A stretch of DNA of 64,000 nucleotides, taken from NCBI RefSeq assembly GCF_008124765.1, contig NZ_VNHS01000020.1, forward strand, positions 1 through 64,000, in the 5' to 3' direction. Positions 41,043-50,269 of the stretch are shown here, one piece after another. Origin of the DNA: Paenibacillus methanolicus (lineage in GTDB: Bacteria > Bacillota > Bacilli > Paenibacillales > Paenibacillaceae). Position numbers and translations under genes: made by a program. Each line of letters starts with the position of its first letter. The first letter of the stretch is position 1. The notes under the pieces were generated by a model that saw nothing but the letters and a program-made list of their open reading frames with translations, searched no databases and was not told where the DNA came from.

Positions 41043-42605
41043 TTGAATACGACTCACAAGCAAGACACGGGTCTGGCCGTCGCCGGCCTAATGCTCGGCC
41101 TCTTCATGGCCGCGCTCGACCAAACGATCATCTCGACGGCTATGACTCAGATTATCGCCAAACTCGGCGGATTCGATAAGTTCGTCTGGGTGTACTCCGC
41201 CTACATGATCGCGATGGTCGTCTGTTCGCCGATCTTCGGCAAGCTCTCCGACATGTACGGCCGCAAGCGCTTCTTCCTCGCCGGCCTGCTCGTCTTCACC
41301 CTCGGCTCCATTCTATGCGGCACGGCGCAGAACATGGAGCAGCTGATCATCTATCGCGGCATCCAGGGCATCGGCGGCGGCGCCGTGACGCCGATCGTCT
41401 TCGCGATTATTTTCGACATGTTCCCGCCCGAACGACGGGGCAAAATGATGGGCTTGTTCGGCGCCGTGTTCGGCATCTCCAACGTGTTCGGCCCGATCAT
41501 GGGCGGCGCGATCACCGACCAGTTCAGCTGGCGCTGGGTATTCTACATCAACGTGCCGATCGCGCTGCTTTCGTTCATCTTCATTCTTCGCGCGTACCAC
41601 GAGTCGGGCAACCATAAGAAGCAAATCATCGACTGGACGGGCGCGGTCGCGCTGGCCGCCGCCGTGCTCTGTCTCATGTTCGGCCTGGAGCTGGGCGGCA
41701 GCGAAGGCTGGGCGTGGGACTCGTGGAATACGATCGGCTTGTTCGTCGCATCCCTCGTCCTGACGGCGGTGTTCCTGCGCGTCGAACAGACGGCCAAAGA
41801 TCCGATCATCGCCTTCAGATTGTTCCGGGACCGCGTCTTCACGAGCAGCATGATCATCTCGCTCGTGTACGGCGCTGCCATGATCGGCGTGGCGACGTAC
41901 ATTCCGGTGTTCATCCAAGGCGTCTTCCACAAGACCGCGACCGAGACGAGTACCGTGCTGACCCCGATGCTGCTCGGGGTCGTGCTCAGCAGCCAGATCG
42001 GCGGGCGCATCGCGGGCAAATTCCGCTACCGCTCCATCATGCTCGTCTCGGCGGCCGTACTGTTCACCGGCCTCATGCTGCTCGGCTACGCGATGGACGC
42101 TTCGACGAGCCGCGGCCTCATCACGCTGTACATGGTCGTCGTCGGTCTCGGCATCGGCGTCTCGTTCTCGCTGCTCTCGATCTCGACGATCAGCTCCGTG
42201 CCGCCGCAGTACAAAGGCTCCGCCTCCTCGCTCATCACGTTCTTCCGGACGATCGGCTCGGCGCTCGGCGTTACGGTCTTCGGCGCGATGCAGAAGCACG
42301 TCTTCCAGGGCGGCCTCGCCGAGATCGGCGGCCTCGATTCGCAGGCGGCCGAAGGCATCAAGGGCGGGCAGGCGCTGCTCGATCCGGCGATGCAGGCGCG
42401 CATGGGCCTCTCCGGCGACGTCGTGGAGGCGCTGCTCGGCAAACTCGCGGATTCGATTCTGTATTTGTTCCAGTGGTCGGTCCTGCTGCCGATCGTGGCG
42501 GTCGTCTTCGCCATCCTAATGGGCCGGGCCGGCATTGAAGCCGCGAAGCCGAATGGCGCGGAAGGACGCGCGGAAGCGGCGACGACTGCCGGCGAAGGAC
42601 GGTAA
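41043..42605 (+). CDS. MFS drug exporter, DHA2 (EmrB/QacA) family
   Basis: 520 residues, about 14 helices. Motif D1 LMLGLFMAALDQTIISTAMTQI, motif A GKLSDMYGRKRFF and motif C GAVFGISNVFGPIMGGAI are typical of DHA2 multidrug exporters. The TTG at 41043 is preferred over an ATG at 41004 because AAAGGTGG lies 7 bases upstream and the protein then starts NTTHKQDTG, as in related exporters. Six bases after its stop begins a frameshifted PadR gene. Substrate unknown. Confidence 0.9.
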   Translation: MNTTHKQDTGLAVAGLMLGLFMAALDQTIISTAMTQIIAKLGGFDKFVWVYSAYMIAMVVCSPIFGKLSDMYGRKRFFLAGLLVFTLGSILCGTAQNMEQLIIYRGIQGIGGGAVTPIVFAIIFDMFPPERRGKMMGLFGAVFGISNVFGPIMGGAITDQFSWRWVFYINVPIALLSFIFILRAYHESGNHKKQIIDWTGAVALAAAVLCLMFGLELGGSEGWAWDSWNTIGLFVASLVLTAVFLRVEQTAKDPIIAFRLFRDRVFTSSMIISLVYGAAMIGVATYIPVFIQGVFHKTATETSTVLTPMLLGVVLSSQIGGRIAGKFRYRSIMLVSAAVLFTGLMLLGYAMDASTSRGLITLYMVVVGLGIGVSFSLLSISTISSVPPQYKGSASSLITFFRTIGSALGVTVFGAMQKHVFQGGLAEIGGLDSQAAEGIKGGQALLDPAMQARMGLSGDVVEALLGKLADSILYLFQWSVLLPIVAVVFAILMGRAGIEAAKPNGAEGRAEAATTAGEGR

Positions 42606-42610
42606 GCGCG

Positions 42611-43211
42611 ATGTCCATGAAGCTGCTGATCCTCGGCTTGCTGATGGAAGGCGATCTGCATCCGTACGAGATTCGCAAAATCATCAAATCCCGCAGCTGG
42701 GACGAACACTTCAAACTGCGGGACGGCTCGCTATATTACGCGGTCGACGCGCGCCGGGGGGCTGATCGAGCCGGCCGAGATCGTCCCCGTCCCTGGCGAA
42801 GGACGGCCGGACAAGGTCATCTACCGCATCACCAAGAACGGTCAAGACGCCTTCTTCGACCTGCTCTACGCGCAGTTCGAGCAGGAATCCGGGGTACCGC
42901 ATCCGTTCTTCTTCGCGCTGCCTTTCGTCCGCTACGCGGATCCCATCCGCGTCGAAGCGCTCATTCGCAAGCAGGTGGACGTAAGCGGGCGGCGGATCGC
43001 CCGTCTGGGGTCCGTGCTTGAATTGAAGGAACCGTACTTGCCCGGCGGCCAGGCGTTGATGATCCGTGGCATGCTCCAATTCATCGAAGCGGAGCGCCGT
43101 TGGCTCGGCGATCTGCTGGACGCCGCGCGCTCCGGCGAGCTGTTCGCCGGGCCGAAGTGGTCGCACGAGGAGATCGAGGCGTACTTGAGCCGTCACGCGC
43201 CGGAGAAGTAA
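42611..43211 (+). pseudogene. PadR-family regulator gene frameshifted at a G6 tract
   Basis: The first frame encodes a PadR winged helix (MSMKLLILGLLMEGDLHPYEI...LRDGSLYYAVD) up to about 42755. After the run of six G (42756-42761) the family sequence continues in another frame: LIEPAEIVPVPGEGRPDKVI, YRITKNGQDAFFDLLYAQFE, and on to DLLDAARSGELFAGPKW and the stop at 43211. One base too many in the G-run explains the whole break; with it removed the product would be about 199 residues. This may be a real mutation, a slippage-prone switch or a sequencing error. It is the last gene of the MFS operon. Confidence 0.85.
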
Positions 43212-43342
43212 CATGCGCGGCGCGCGCTTGGGCAGCGCCGAACAAGAACACCGGGCAACACCGCAATTCAGAAGAAACGCCCCGCGGCGGCGTATGCTAC
43301 GATAACGTCAGAGTGGAAATTACGCGAGAGGATGAATCACGC

Positions 43343-43753
43343 ATGGCAAAATTGACCCCTTATATTTTCTCCGAGGACGCCAGGTCGCAGGCCGGCTTCT
43401 ACACCGAGGCGCTGGGTGGCGAAATTCTCTCCCTTATGACGTTCGCGCAGCTGCCCGATGCGGACGAAGCCACGAAGGACAAGGTGCTGCATCTGGCTTT
43501 CGTAGCCGGCGGCGTGACTTTCTTTATGTCGGATTCGCCGTTCAACGCGGTCACGCGCGGCAGCGGCATGCATTTGAGCCTGGAGTTCGCCACCGACGCC
43601 GAAGCGCATGACGCCTTCGACAAGCTGTCCGCCGGCGGCCGCGTCGTCGACCCGCTGAAGCAGCAGTTCTGGGGTTCGCTGTTCGGCGTGCTGGAGGACA
43701 AATTCGGCGTACTGTGGCAGGTGACGACGCCTACGCCGGCGGCGCAGGGCTAA
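43343..43753 (+). CDS. VOC-family protein (PhnB-like)
   Basis: 136 residues. AKLTPYIFSEDARSQAGFYTEALGGEIL, LHLAFVAGGVTFFMSDSP, GSGMHLSLEFATDAEAHDAFDKLSAGGRVVDPL and WGSLFGVLEDKFGVLWQV are the pattern of PhnB/YjdN-type glyoxalase-fold proteins. These bind a metal in related enzymes but PhnB-like members have no proven activity. AGAGGATG stands before the ATG at slightly long spacing. Unlike the VOC pseudogene at 28539-28970, this copy is intact. Confidence 0.88.
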   Translation: MAKLTPYIFSEDARSQAGFYTEALGGEILSLMTFAQLPDADEATKDKVLHLAFVAGGVTFFMSDSPFNAVTRGSGMHLSLEFATDAEAHDAFDKLSAGGRVVDPLKQQFWGSLFGVLEDKFGVLWQVTTPTPAAQG

Positions 43754-43822
43754 TACGGTTCGCGCGTTGCTCCGAGCGGAGTGCGGGCGGGCGCCGGCCG
43801 CCGCCCCATTCCCTTTAACATG

Positions 43823-43859
43823 AAGCCCTGGCTTTCGCCCGAAAAGCCAGGGCTTTTTT
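43823..43859 (+). terminator. Terminator of the VOC gene
   Basis: AAGCCCTGGCTT (43823-43834) pairs with AAGCCAGGGCTT (43844-43855), followed by six T in total. Confidence 0.9.
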
Positions 43860-43941
43860 CCGTTTAGGCCGTCGGACTTAGGCGCTTGGATAAAAGGCAC
43901 AATCTGGGCGCAAAGTAAGTAAAAACAAAAGGAATGGTACG

Positions 43942-44562
43942 ATGAATTTCGAAGAGGGATTGAAGAAGGTGGACGAAGCCAATAGACAGATCGTGGAAGC
44001 GAACGGCATGGTCACGGACGTCATCGCGACCACTTTCATTTATTCCTGGAAATGGTGGTTCGGCGTAGCCCTTATCGTCGTGCCCTGGGCGACATGGTTC
44101 ATCATTCGGGAGCGGAAGAGCACCGGCCGCCTGCTTTGCGCCGGTTTGTTCATTATGATTTTTTCGGCCGTCCTGGATACGCTGGGCATCGAGAACGGCT
44201 TATGGACGTATCCCGTGAAAGTGATCCCCTCCCCGACGATCAGCTTCTCGTTTAGGCTTTCCGTCTTGCCTGTCTTAGCAATGGTGTTCATTCAATATAA
44301 ACCTCGCATCCATCCGTTCCTCAAAGCCGTCGTTTACGGTGGGGGCGCCGCGTATATCGGGCTGCCCCTGCTCGCGACAATCGATATGTACAAAAAGATA
44401 AACTGGCAATACAGCTACTCATTCGGAATCCTTACGGTGATGTATCTGACCGCTTATTCGCTTTACAATTTAAATAGCTACGACAAGGTCCAACCTGAGG
44501 CAAAGGAGAGGACCTCGCGCGTTAATGTCGAGTATTTCCGCCGCAAACAAGGGGCACGATGA
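43942..44562 (+). CDS. Integral membrane protein (possibly CBO0543 family)
   Basis: 206 residues with about five hydrophobic helices: FGVALIVVPWATWFII, LLCAGLFIMIFSAVLDTLGI, FSFRLSVLPVLAMVFIQY, AVVYGGGAAYIGLPLLATI and SFGILTVMYLTAYSLYNL, preceded by an amphipathic N-terminus. The WKWWFGVALIVVPW and IENGLWTYP patterns resemble the CBO0543-type membrane proteins of Bacillota; tentative. No function is known. AAAGGAA precedes the ATG. Confidence 0.75.
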   Translation: MNFEEGLKKVDEANRQIVEANGMVTDVIATTFIYSWKWWFGVALIVVPWATWFIIRERKSTGRLLCAGLFIMIFSAVLDTLGIENGLWTYPVKVIPSPTISFSFRLSVLPVLAMVFIQYKPRIHPFLKAVVYGGGAAYIGLPLLATIDMYKKINWQYSYSFGILTVMYLTAYSLYNLNSYDKVQPEAKERTSRVNVEYFRRKQGAR

Positions 44563-44623
44563 GCGTGCATCCGAGGAATCGGCATGATATTCTCGCAGGC
44601 GAACGCCTTACTTCCGACATGCC

Positions 44624-44667
44624 AAAAAGCCCCCAACTACGCCGGTATGGCGAATGGTTGAGGGGCT
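44624..44667 (-). terminator. Terminator of the second GNAT gene
   Basis: On the reverse strand AGCCCCTCAAC (44657-44667) pairs with GTTGGGGGCT (44628-44637) with one bulge/mismatch, followed by TTTTTGGC. Confidence 0.7.
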
Positions 44668-44781
44668 ATTCGTTTCCCCGCGTCTCCCGGGCGAACGGCA
44701 GCGCTTGCGAAAGCAGTCGGCTTCCCGGCGAATCGAACGACGCCGGCCCGCGTCCGTTTCCGCGCCATGCGGATCGCCGCG

Positions 44782-45156
44782 CTACGGCCGCGTGGCTCCT
44801 ACGCTGTCCGAGCTGTACGGATCGGCATAATCCGCCGCGTTCTTGTTATCCCAGACGTCGGCATAGGCGGGGTCTTGCTTGAACTGCTCCAGCGCGTACG
44901 AGCAGGACGGAATGATCCGTCTGCCCCGCTCCCTCGCCTCGTCCGCCACCAGGTCGAGCAGCTGTTTCGCAAGCCCCTGCCCGCGATACTCCGCCTGCAC
45001 GTACGTGCGGTCGATGACCCACGTATCCACGTCGATCATCCGAAAGTGAATTTCGCCGATCGTCCCGCCGACGCCGGTCAAAATATAACTATTCCCTTGT
45101 TTCTCCGCGATGATTTCCTCTTGCGGCTTGTCCAGCCTATCGTTATTTTCCCGCAT
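44782..45156 (-). CDS. YjdJ-type GNAT N-acetyltransferase, paralogue
   Basis: 124 residues. GGTIGEIHFRMIDVDTWVIDRTYVQAEYRGQGLAKQLLDLVADEARERGRRIIPSCSYALEQF is the short GNAT fold with intact R-G-Q-G-L-A acetyl-CoA loop. It aligns with the protein at 30729-31004 and adds a Tyr/Asp/Ser-rich tail (ADYADPYSSDSVGATRP). GGAGGTG precedes the ATG at 45156. Substrate unknown. Confidence 0.88.
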   Translation of the reverse strand: MRENNDRLDKPQEEIIAEKQGNSYILTGVGGTIGEIHFRMIDVDTWVIDRTYVQAEYRGQGLAKQLLDLVADEARERGRRIIPSCSYALEQFKQDPAYADVWDNKNAADYADPYSSDSVGATRP

Positions 45157-45239
45157 GGCATTGCACCTCCATGAAGCGCGTATTCGTCGCTTGAACGTAC
45201 TCTTCATTACCCCGTTGGCGGGGGATTAATCGCGTAGAG

Positions 45240-45347
45240 CCTCCCCCAACCCCCTCCGCCGAAGGGGGCTCCAAGGGCTCCGCCCTCTCGACTCTCCTCC
45301 CTCCCCCGCACCCCTCCGCCGAAGGGGCTCCAAGGGCTCCGCCCTCT
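45240..45347. repeat. GC-rich intergenic direct repeat, two copies
   Basis: Two near-identical ~48-base units, 45240-45288 and 45300-45347, share CTCCGCCGAAGGGG and CTCCAAGGGCTCCGCCCTCT. Each unit can fold (AGGGC TCC GCCCT). It lies in the 460-base gap between the GNAT and SWIM genes, which contains no gene. Confidence 0.8.
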
Positions 45348-45395
45348 GGACACCCGTTTTCGTGCATGTACGATTAGTTGAGTGATTCGCGGTTG

Positions 45396-45537
45396 CTTTC
45401 GTGCGAGGCACGCTCTTGTCCTTACGGACAAAGCTAATGCTTGACGGAGTACATTTGGAGATGATGCGTTCATTCTGTGATCAGCCTTTTTTCGTGCGGG
45501 GTACGCACTTGTCCTTGCGGACAAAGCTAACGATTGA
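45396..45537. repeat. Second intergenic direct repeat with internal hairpin
   Basis: Copies at 45396-45445 and 45490-45537 share TTTCGTGCG, then CTTGTCCTTRCGGACAAAGC and TAAYG-TTGAC, 93-94 bases apart. The core TTGTCC-N4-GGACAA forms a hairpin. A partial third copy of the first part (TTTTCGTGCATGTACG) lies near 45357. Confidence 0.75.
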
Positions 45538-45560
45538 CTTGTTCCCTATGGCTCCCAAAC

Positions 45561-45569
45561 TGCTATAAT
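45561..45569 (+). promoter_or_regulatory. Extended -10 promoter of the SWIM-SNF2 operon
   Basis: TGCTATAAT (45561-45569) is a consensus extended -10 (TGN-TATAAT). The best -35 is TTGTTC at 45539-45544, 19 bases away and weak, as is usual for extended -10 promoters. Confidence 0.6.
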
Positions 45570-45620
45570 AGAACCAATGTTCGTAAAATCGCGATGCGAA
45601 AACAGGAGATTCTCTCAATT

Positions 45621-47255
45621 ATGAATCCAACTTATACGATAGACGACGCGCAGTGGCAGGCGCTGATCCGGCAGGTGGCCGATCATTTCGACGACCTGAC
45701 GATCAAGCGCGGGTTTCAAGATTATAAGCAAGAACGGGTCCATGAGCTGACGCTGCCGCGCGCGGGTATAGTAGAAGCGCTCGTGGAAGGCCACGAGTTC
45801 ACGCGGTGCCGCGTGCAGATCAAGCTGAATCGCGTCACGGAGAGCGAATGCGCTTGTCCGGCCGGCGGCGGCTGCAAACACGTCGTGGCCGTGCTGCTCG
45901 CGTATGCCAACTTGCAAGGCCGGCTCGTCCACCAGCTGGTCAACGCCAAGTCGGCGGCCGCGATGGAAGCCGCCCGGGTGAAGGCCGAAGCGGCCGCCGC
46001 GGGCAAAGCTTCCCGTTCGGCGCAGCTTCGGGAGAGGTCGGCTGGCTTGGCGGAGCAGCCGATCGCGGCGTGGCGCGAACTGTTCGCCGCCTGCATCGCT
46101 CCGCTGGCCGAACAAGTGCGCAACGCGCAGTATGCGAGCGGCGCGCTTGCCGCGATCTACGAGACGCTGCCGCCGCTCTCGCCCGTCATGGAGCGGCTCG
46201 CCGGCCTCCATGCGGAGCTGTTCGTGCTGGAGCAGGTGACGAAGCCTGCCCAGCCGACCGGCGGCGCTTGGTCCGGCGGAGGGCTGTTCCTCGGCTTTCA
46301 TACGCATGCCGCCGCGGCCGAGCTGCAGGAAGCCGCGCTGAAGCGGCTGGCCGAAGGTCTTCCGTCGCCTTCGCCTGCGGAACGCGACTATCTGGGCGAC
46401 ACGCTGGTCTATTTGCGGGAAGGCATGTTGACCGAGCCGCAGGCCTACCCGTATATAACCGAACTGTACGTCGCCTATTGGCGGAATTGGATGCGGCCGC
46501 ATTTCGAGGAGCCCAAGACGTTGACCGGCGAGCTGGCGGCGCTGGATGCCGCCGAAGCGCGGCTCGGCGCCGCGGTTACGCGCATCCATGCTTTGCAGGC
46601 GCGCGGCTGGATGCGGTTCTGGCTCGGCGAAGATGCCGAAGCGATCGACCTATTGCGGACGGCAGCCGCCAAGACGCGGGTGAAGCCGGACAGCTTGTTC
46701 GTCTTCTTGGACGAGCTGAGCGGGCAAGGTCAACCGGATCGTCGGTTGGATTGGCTGTGCGCCATCGGTCCGCTGCTAATCGGCAACCGGCAGGACGGTC
46801 TCGAACGTTACGGACGCTATTGGGACGACATGCTTCAGCAGGCTCCGGAGGCCGAGTCCCGCATGTGGGAGACGTTCGAGGACATGCTGCCGTTCGCGGG
46901 CCCGCTTTACGAGAATAAGCTGATCGAACGCGGACGCTGGCGGCAGTGGATGGACGCGCAGCTGAGCGCCGGCGTGGAGCCGTTAGACCTGCGGATCAGC
47001 GAGCTGGCCCCGATCGAGAAGAACGAGCCGCAGCTGCTGCTCCCCTTTTATCATCAGGCCGTGGAACGTCACGTGCTGGAGAAGAACCGCCACGGCTACA
47101 AGGCGGCGGTGAAGCTGTTGAAGCGGCTGGCCAAGTTATACAAGAAGCTGAAGCAGGACGAGCGCTGGGAAGGGTACATCGAGGCGTTCGCCGAGCGCAA
47201 CGGCCGCCTGCGCGCGCTGCAAGAGGAACTACGGAAAGGAAAGCTGATCCCATGA
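45621..47255 (+). CDS. SWIM zinc-finger protein, partner of SNF2 helicase
   Basis: 544 residues. Near residue 65 the SWIM motif reads ECACPAGGGCKHVVAVLL: C-x-C...C-x-H, a zinc-binding fold found in nucleic-acid-associated proteins. The rest is helical and repetitive, possibly TPR-like (ALQARGWMRFWLGEDAEAIDLLRTAA), ending in basic helices (AAVKLLKRLAKLYKKLKQ). The ATG at 45621 has CAGGAG 12 bases upstream; an alternative ATG is at 45594. Its stop overlaps the helicase start (ATGA), so the two are made together and likely form a complex on DNA or RNA. Confidence 0.88.
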   Translation: MNPTYTIDDAQWQALIRQVADHFDDLTIKRGFQDYKQERVHELTLPRAGIVEALVEGHEFTRCRVQIKLNRVTESECACPAGGGCKHVVAVLLAYANLQGRLVHQLVNAKSAAAMEAARVKAEAAAAGKASRSAQLRERSAGLAEQPIAAWRELFAACIAPLAEQVRNAQYASGALAAIYETLPPLSPVMERLAGLHAELFVLEQVTKPAQPTGGAWSGGGLFLGFHTHAAAAELQEAALKRLAEGLPSPSPAERDYLGDTLVYLREGMLTEPQAYPYITELYVAYWRNWMRPHFEEPKTLTGELAALDAAEARLGAAVTRIHALQARGWMRFWLGEDAEAIDLLRTAAAKTRVKPDSLFVFLDELSGQGQPDRRLDWLCAIGPLLIGNRQDGLERYGRYWDDMLQQAPEAESRMWETFEDMLPFAGPLYENKLIERGRWRQWMDAQLSAGVEPLDLRISELAPIEKNEPQLLLPFYHQAVERHVLEKNRHGYKAAVKLLKRLAKLYKKLKQDERWEGYIEAFAERNGRLRALQEELRKGKLIP

Positions 47256-50212
47256 GTCGACATAAGGATAGCGTCACGGTGAACGCCAGCCTCACCGCTT
47301 ACGGCGACGCGCTGCTATATGGCACGTTGTCCAGCTACAGCGCCGCGCCGGGCTTGCTGCTCAAACACCGGCTGTTCGCCTGGCATGAACCCTCCTTCTA
47401 TGGAACGGAGCTGGAAATCCGGCAAGCGCAGGGCGTCGAACTCGTCGTGCTGCCCGCCGAGCAGGTCGTGCCGTATTTCGCGGAAAGACGGCTGCTTGCG
47501 CACGTCGACTGGACGTGGGAGGCCGAAGCGGAGCGGCTGATGAAGCTCGCCCCCGCGCTTGGACGCATCATGGAAGAACGCGCCTACGTCCCCGATCTGG
47601 ACGTCTTCCGGACGGGCAAGCTCCAGTGGACGTGGGAGAATGCCTCGCTCGACGAAGAAGCGGCGCGCTTGCTGGCGGAAGTCGGCGACCCGACATGGAC
47701 GGATGCCATGAAAGCCTCGTTCTCCGCCGCGGTCTATAGCCGTTACTACGCCACCGAGGAAGCCGCGGCCGACTTACGGCGCGAGTATCCGCTGCTCTTC
47801 ACGGGCGATCGCGGCGCTCTCGCCGGTCTCGAGGCGGAAGATTGGCTCGTCGCGATCGGTTGGAAGGCCGACAACGCGCCGTTCCGGCCGCTGCTGCAGC
47901 TGCTGGAACCGGACGAGGAAGAGATGGACTGGCGCCTCCGGCTCATCGCGCAGGACAAGCAGGACCCGGCGGCGATCTATCCGGTCCGGCTCAGCCAGCG
48001 CGGCCATGCGGCCGGCGATTGGCCTGCGGCTTGGGACGCGCGCGTGCAGGAGCGCGCCGAGGGCTGGCTGACGCATCTGCTCGCCAGCCTCTCGCCGCAG
48101 CTGCTGGCCGGCGGTCCGACCGACGTGCTCGGGCAGTCGTTGACGGACCAATCGGCGTGGCGGTTCCTGACCGAGGACAGCCGCCGCCTGCTCGAAGCCG
48201 GCTGGCAGGTGCTGCTGCCGGCCTGGTGGGAAGCCGCGCGCAAGCGCAAGCCGAAGCTGCGCGCCAAGGTGACCGAGGAATCCGGCGCCGGAGGCGCGGG
48301 CGGCAAGAGCGGATCGCTGTTCGGCTTGAATTCGCTCGTCGATTTCAACTGGCGGATCGCGATCGGCGATACCGACTTGTCCGAAGCGGAATTCCACGAG
48401 CTGGTCGCCCGCGGCGAACGCATCGTGAAATTCCGCGGCCAGTGGATTACGCTCGATCCGCAACTGCTGGAGCATATCCGCAGCGCAATGGCACGCGTGA
48501 ACCGCTCCAAAGGGCTGACGTTCCAAGAGGTGCTCCAGATGCAGCTGACCGGCGGCTGGCGCCGCGCCGCCAAAGGCGCGGAGGAAGAAGCGTCCGATGA
48601 CGCCGAGGATAAGCTTCAGCTGGAGGTGGAGCTCAACAGCCATCTCACCAGGCTCATGACCCAGCTCACGAGCCAATCCGACTGGCCGCCGCTACCGATT
48701 CCGTCCGGCCTGCAGGCGAACCTGCGCGCTTACCAGCAGGAAGGCTTCGCATGGCTCGCGTTCCTGCGCGGCTTCGGGCTCGGCGCCTGTCTCGCCGACG
48801 ACATGGGCCTTGGCAAGACGGTGCAGCTGATCACCTACCTGCTTCATATTAAGGAGTCGGCCGAACCCGGCGAAGAGGGTCACATGCCTTCCCTTGTTAT
48901 TTGTCCGACATCGGTCCTCGGCAACTGGCAGAAGGAAGTCAGCCGCTTCGCCCCCGCCCTGCGCGCCAAGCTGCATTACGGCAGCAAGCGATCGAGCGGC
49001 GAAGCGTTCGAGGCGAGCCTGCGGGACACGGACGTGCTGCTGACCTCCTTCGCGACGGCCGCGCTCGACCAGGAGCTGCTCCAGTCGTATACGTGGACGA
49101 CGATCGTGCTCGACGAAGCGCAGAACATCAAGAACGCCGGCACACGCCAATCGGCGGCGGTCCGAAGCTTCCGCGCGAAGCACCGCGTCGCGATGACGGG
49201 CACCCCGATCGAGAACCGGCTGTCCGAGCTGTGGTCCATCTACGATTTCATGAATCCCGGCTTCCTCGGCAGTCCGAAAGCGTTCCAGGAGCAGTACGCG
49301 CAGGCGATCGAGAAAGAACGCGACGAGCAGCGCACGGCCGACCTGCAGAAGCTCGTGAAGCCGTTCATGCTCCGGCGCAAGAAGAAGGACCCGAATATTA
49401 TGCTCGATCTGCCGGACAAGAACGAGATGAAGACGTATATCAACCTGACCCCCGAACAAAGCGCGCTCTACGACCAAGCCGTTACCGATCTGCTGGAGCG
49501 CGTGCGGCAGCTCGAGGGCATGGAGCGCAAAGGCGCGATCCTCGCGGCGCTCACCCAGCTCAAGCAGCTGTGCGACCATCCGGTCCTGATGACGAAAGAA
49601 GAACTGCCCGAGAGCCTTGCCGGCGCCGAATCTGAAACGCGCGAGACGCTCATCGGACGTTCCTCCAAGCTGGAGCGGCTGGTCGCGATGGTCAAGGAGC
49701 TGCGGGCCGAGGGCGAGCGGTGTCTGATTTTCACCCAGTACATCGGCATGGGCAATATGCTTCAGCGCGTGCTGCACGAGGAGCTCGGCGAGCCGATCCT
49801 CTACCTCCACGGCGGCACGTCGAAGGCGGCGCGCGACAGCATGGTCGAACAGTTCCAGTCCCGCACGCTGCCGGCGAACGAGCAGCCGAACATCTTTATT
49901 CTGTCGATCAAGGCAGGCGGCGTCGGGCTTAACCTGACGGCGGCGAACCACGTCTTCCACTTCGACCGGTGGTGGAATCCGGCCGTCGAGAACCAGGCGA
50001 CCGACCGCGCCTACAGGATGGGGCAGACGAAGGACGTCCAGGTGCACAAGTTCATCGCGCTCGGCACGCTGGAGGAGCGGATCGACGAGATGCTCGAGAG
50101 CAAGCAGCAGCTGAGCGACAACGTTATCACGAGCTCCGAGGGCTGGATTACGGAGCTGTCGACGGACGCGCTGAAGGATCTGTTCACGCTGCGGCGGAAT
50201 TGGGGCGGTTGA
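47252..50212 (+). CDS. SNF2-family helicase/ATPase (HepA/RapA-like)
   Basis: 986 residues. The N-terminal ~450 residues are a SNF2-associated region (FGLNSLVDFNWRIAIGDTDL, then RGERIVKFRGQWITLDP, typical of this bacterial group). The two RecA lobes carry: motif I DDMGLGKT, Ia SLVICPTSVLGNWQKE, II DEAQNIKN, III TGTPIENRLSELWSI; then IV CLIFTQYIGM, V SIKAGGVGLNLTAANHVFHFDRWWNP and VI QATDRAYRMGQ, all intact. It is a DNA-dependent ATPase/translocase in known relatives. The ATGA overlap with the SWIM gene marks them as a unit. Role in repair, transcription recycling or defence is not decided. Confidence 0.95.
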   Translation: MSRHKDSVTVNASLTAYGDALLYGTLSSYSAAPGLLLKHRLFAWHEPSFYGTELEIRQAQGVELVVLPAEQVVPYFAERRLLAHVDWTWEAEAERLMKLAPALGRIMEERAYVPDLDVFRTGKLQWTWENASLDEEAARLLAEVGDPTWTDAMKASFSAAVYSRYYATEEAAADLRREYPLLFTGDRGALAGLEAEDWLVAIGWKADNAPFRPLLQLLEPDEEEMDWRLRLIAQDKQDPAAIYPVRLSQRGHAAGDWPAAWDARVQERAEGWLTHLLASLSPQLLAGGPTDVLGQSLTDQSAWRFLTEDSRRLLEAGWQVLLPAWWEAARKRKPKLRAKVTEESGAGGAGGKSGSLFGLNSLVDFNWRIAIGDTDLSEAEFHELVARGERIVKFRGQWITLDPQLLEHIRSAMARVNRSKGLTFQEVLQMQLTGGWRRAAKGAEEEASDDAEDKLQLEVELNSHLTRLMTQLTSQSDWPPLPIPSGLQANLRAYQQEGFAWLAFLRGFGLGACLADDMGLGKTVQLITYLLHIKESAEPGEEGHMPSLVICPTSVLGNWQKEVSRFAPALRAKLHYGSKRSSGEAFEASLRDTDVLLTSFATAALDQELLQSYTWTTIVLDEAQNIKNAGTRQSAAVRSFRAKHRVAMTGTPIENRLSELWSIYDFMNPGFLGSPKAFQEQYAQAIEKERDEQRTADLQKLVKPFMLRRKKKDPNIMLDLPDKNEMKTYINLTPEQSALYDQAVTDLLERVRQLEGMERKGAILAALTQLKQLCDHPVLMTKEELPESLAGAESETRETLIGRSSKLERLVAMVKELRAEGERCLIFTQYIGMGNMLQRVLHEELGEPILYLHGGTSKAARDSMVEQFQSRTLPANEQPNIFILSIKAGGVGLNLTAANHVFHFDRWWNPAVENQATDRAYRMGQTKDVQVHKFIALGTLEERIDEMLESKQQLSDNVITSSEGWITELSTDALKDLFTLRRNWGG

Positions 50213-50269
50213 GCCCTGAGCGGGCCAATGGAAGGAGAAGCGCCGCTCCGCCGCTGCGAGCGAATCCCA

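Noticed and set aside
44559..44882. 107-codon forward frame after the membrane protein gene
   Set aside because: It crosses the GNAT terminator, is Arg/Pro-rich, and lacks a ribosome site of its own.
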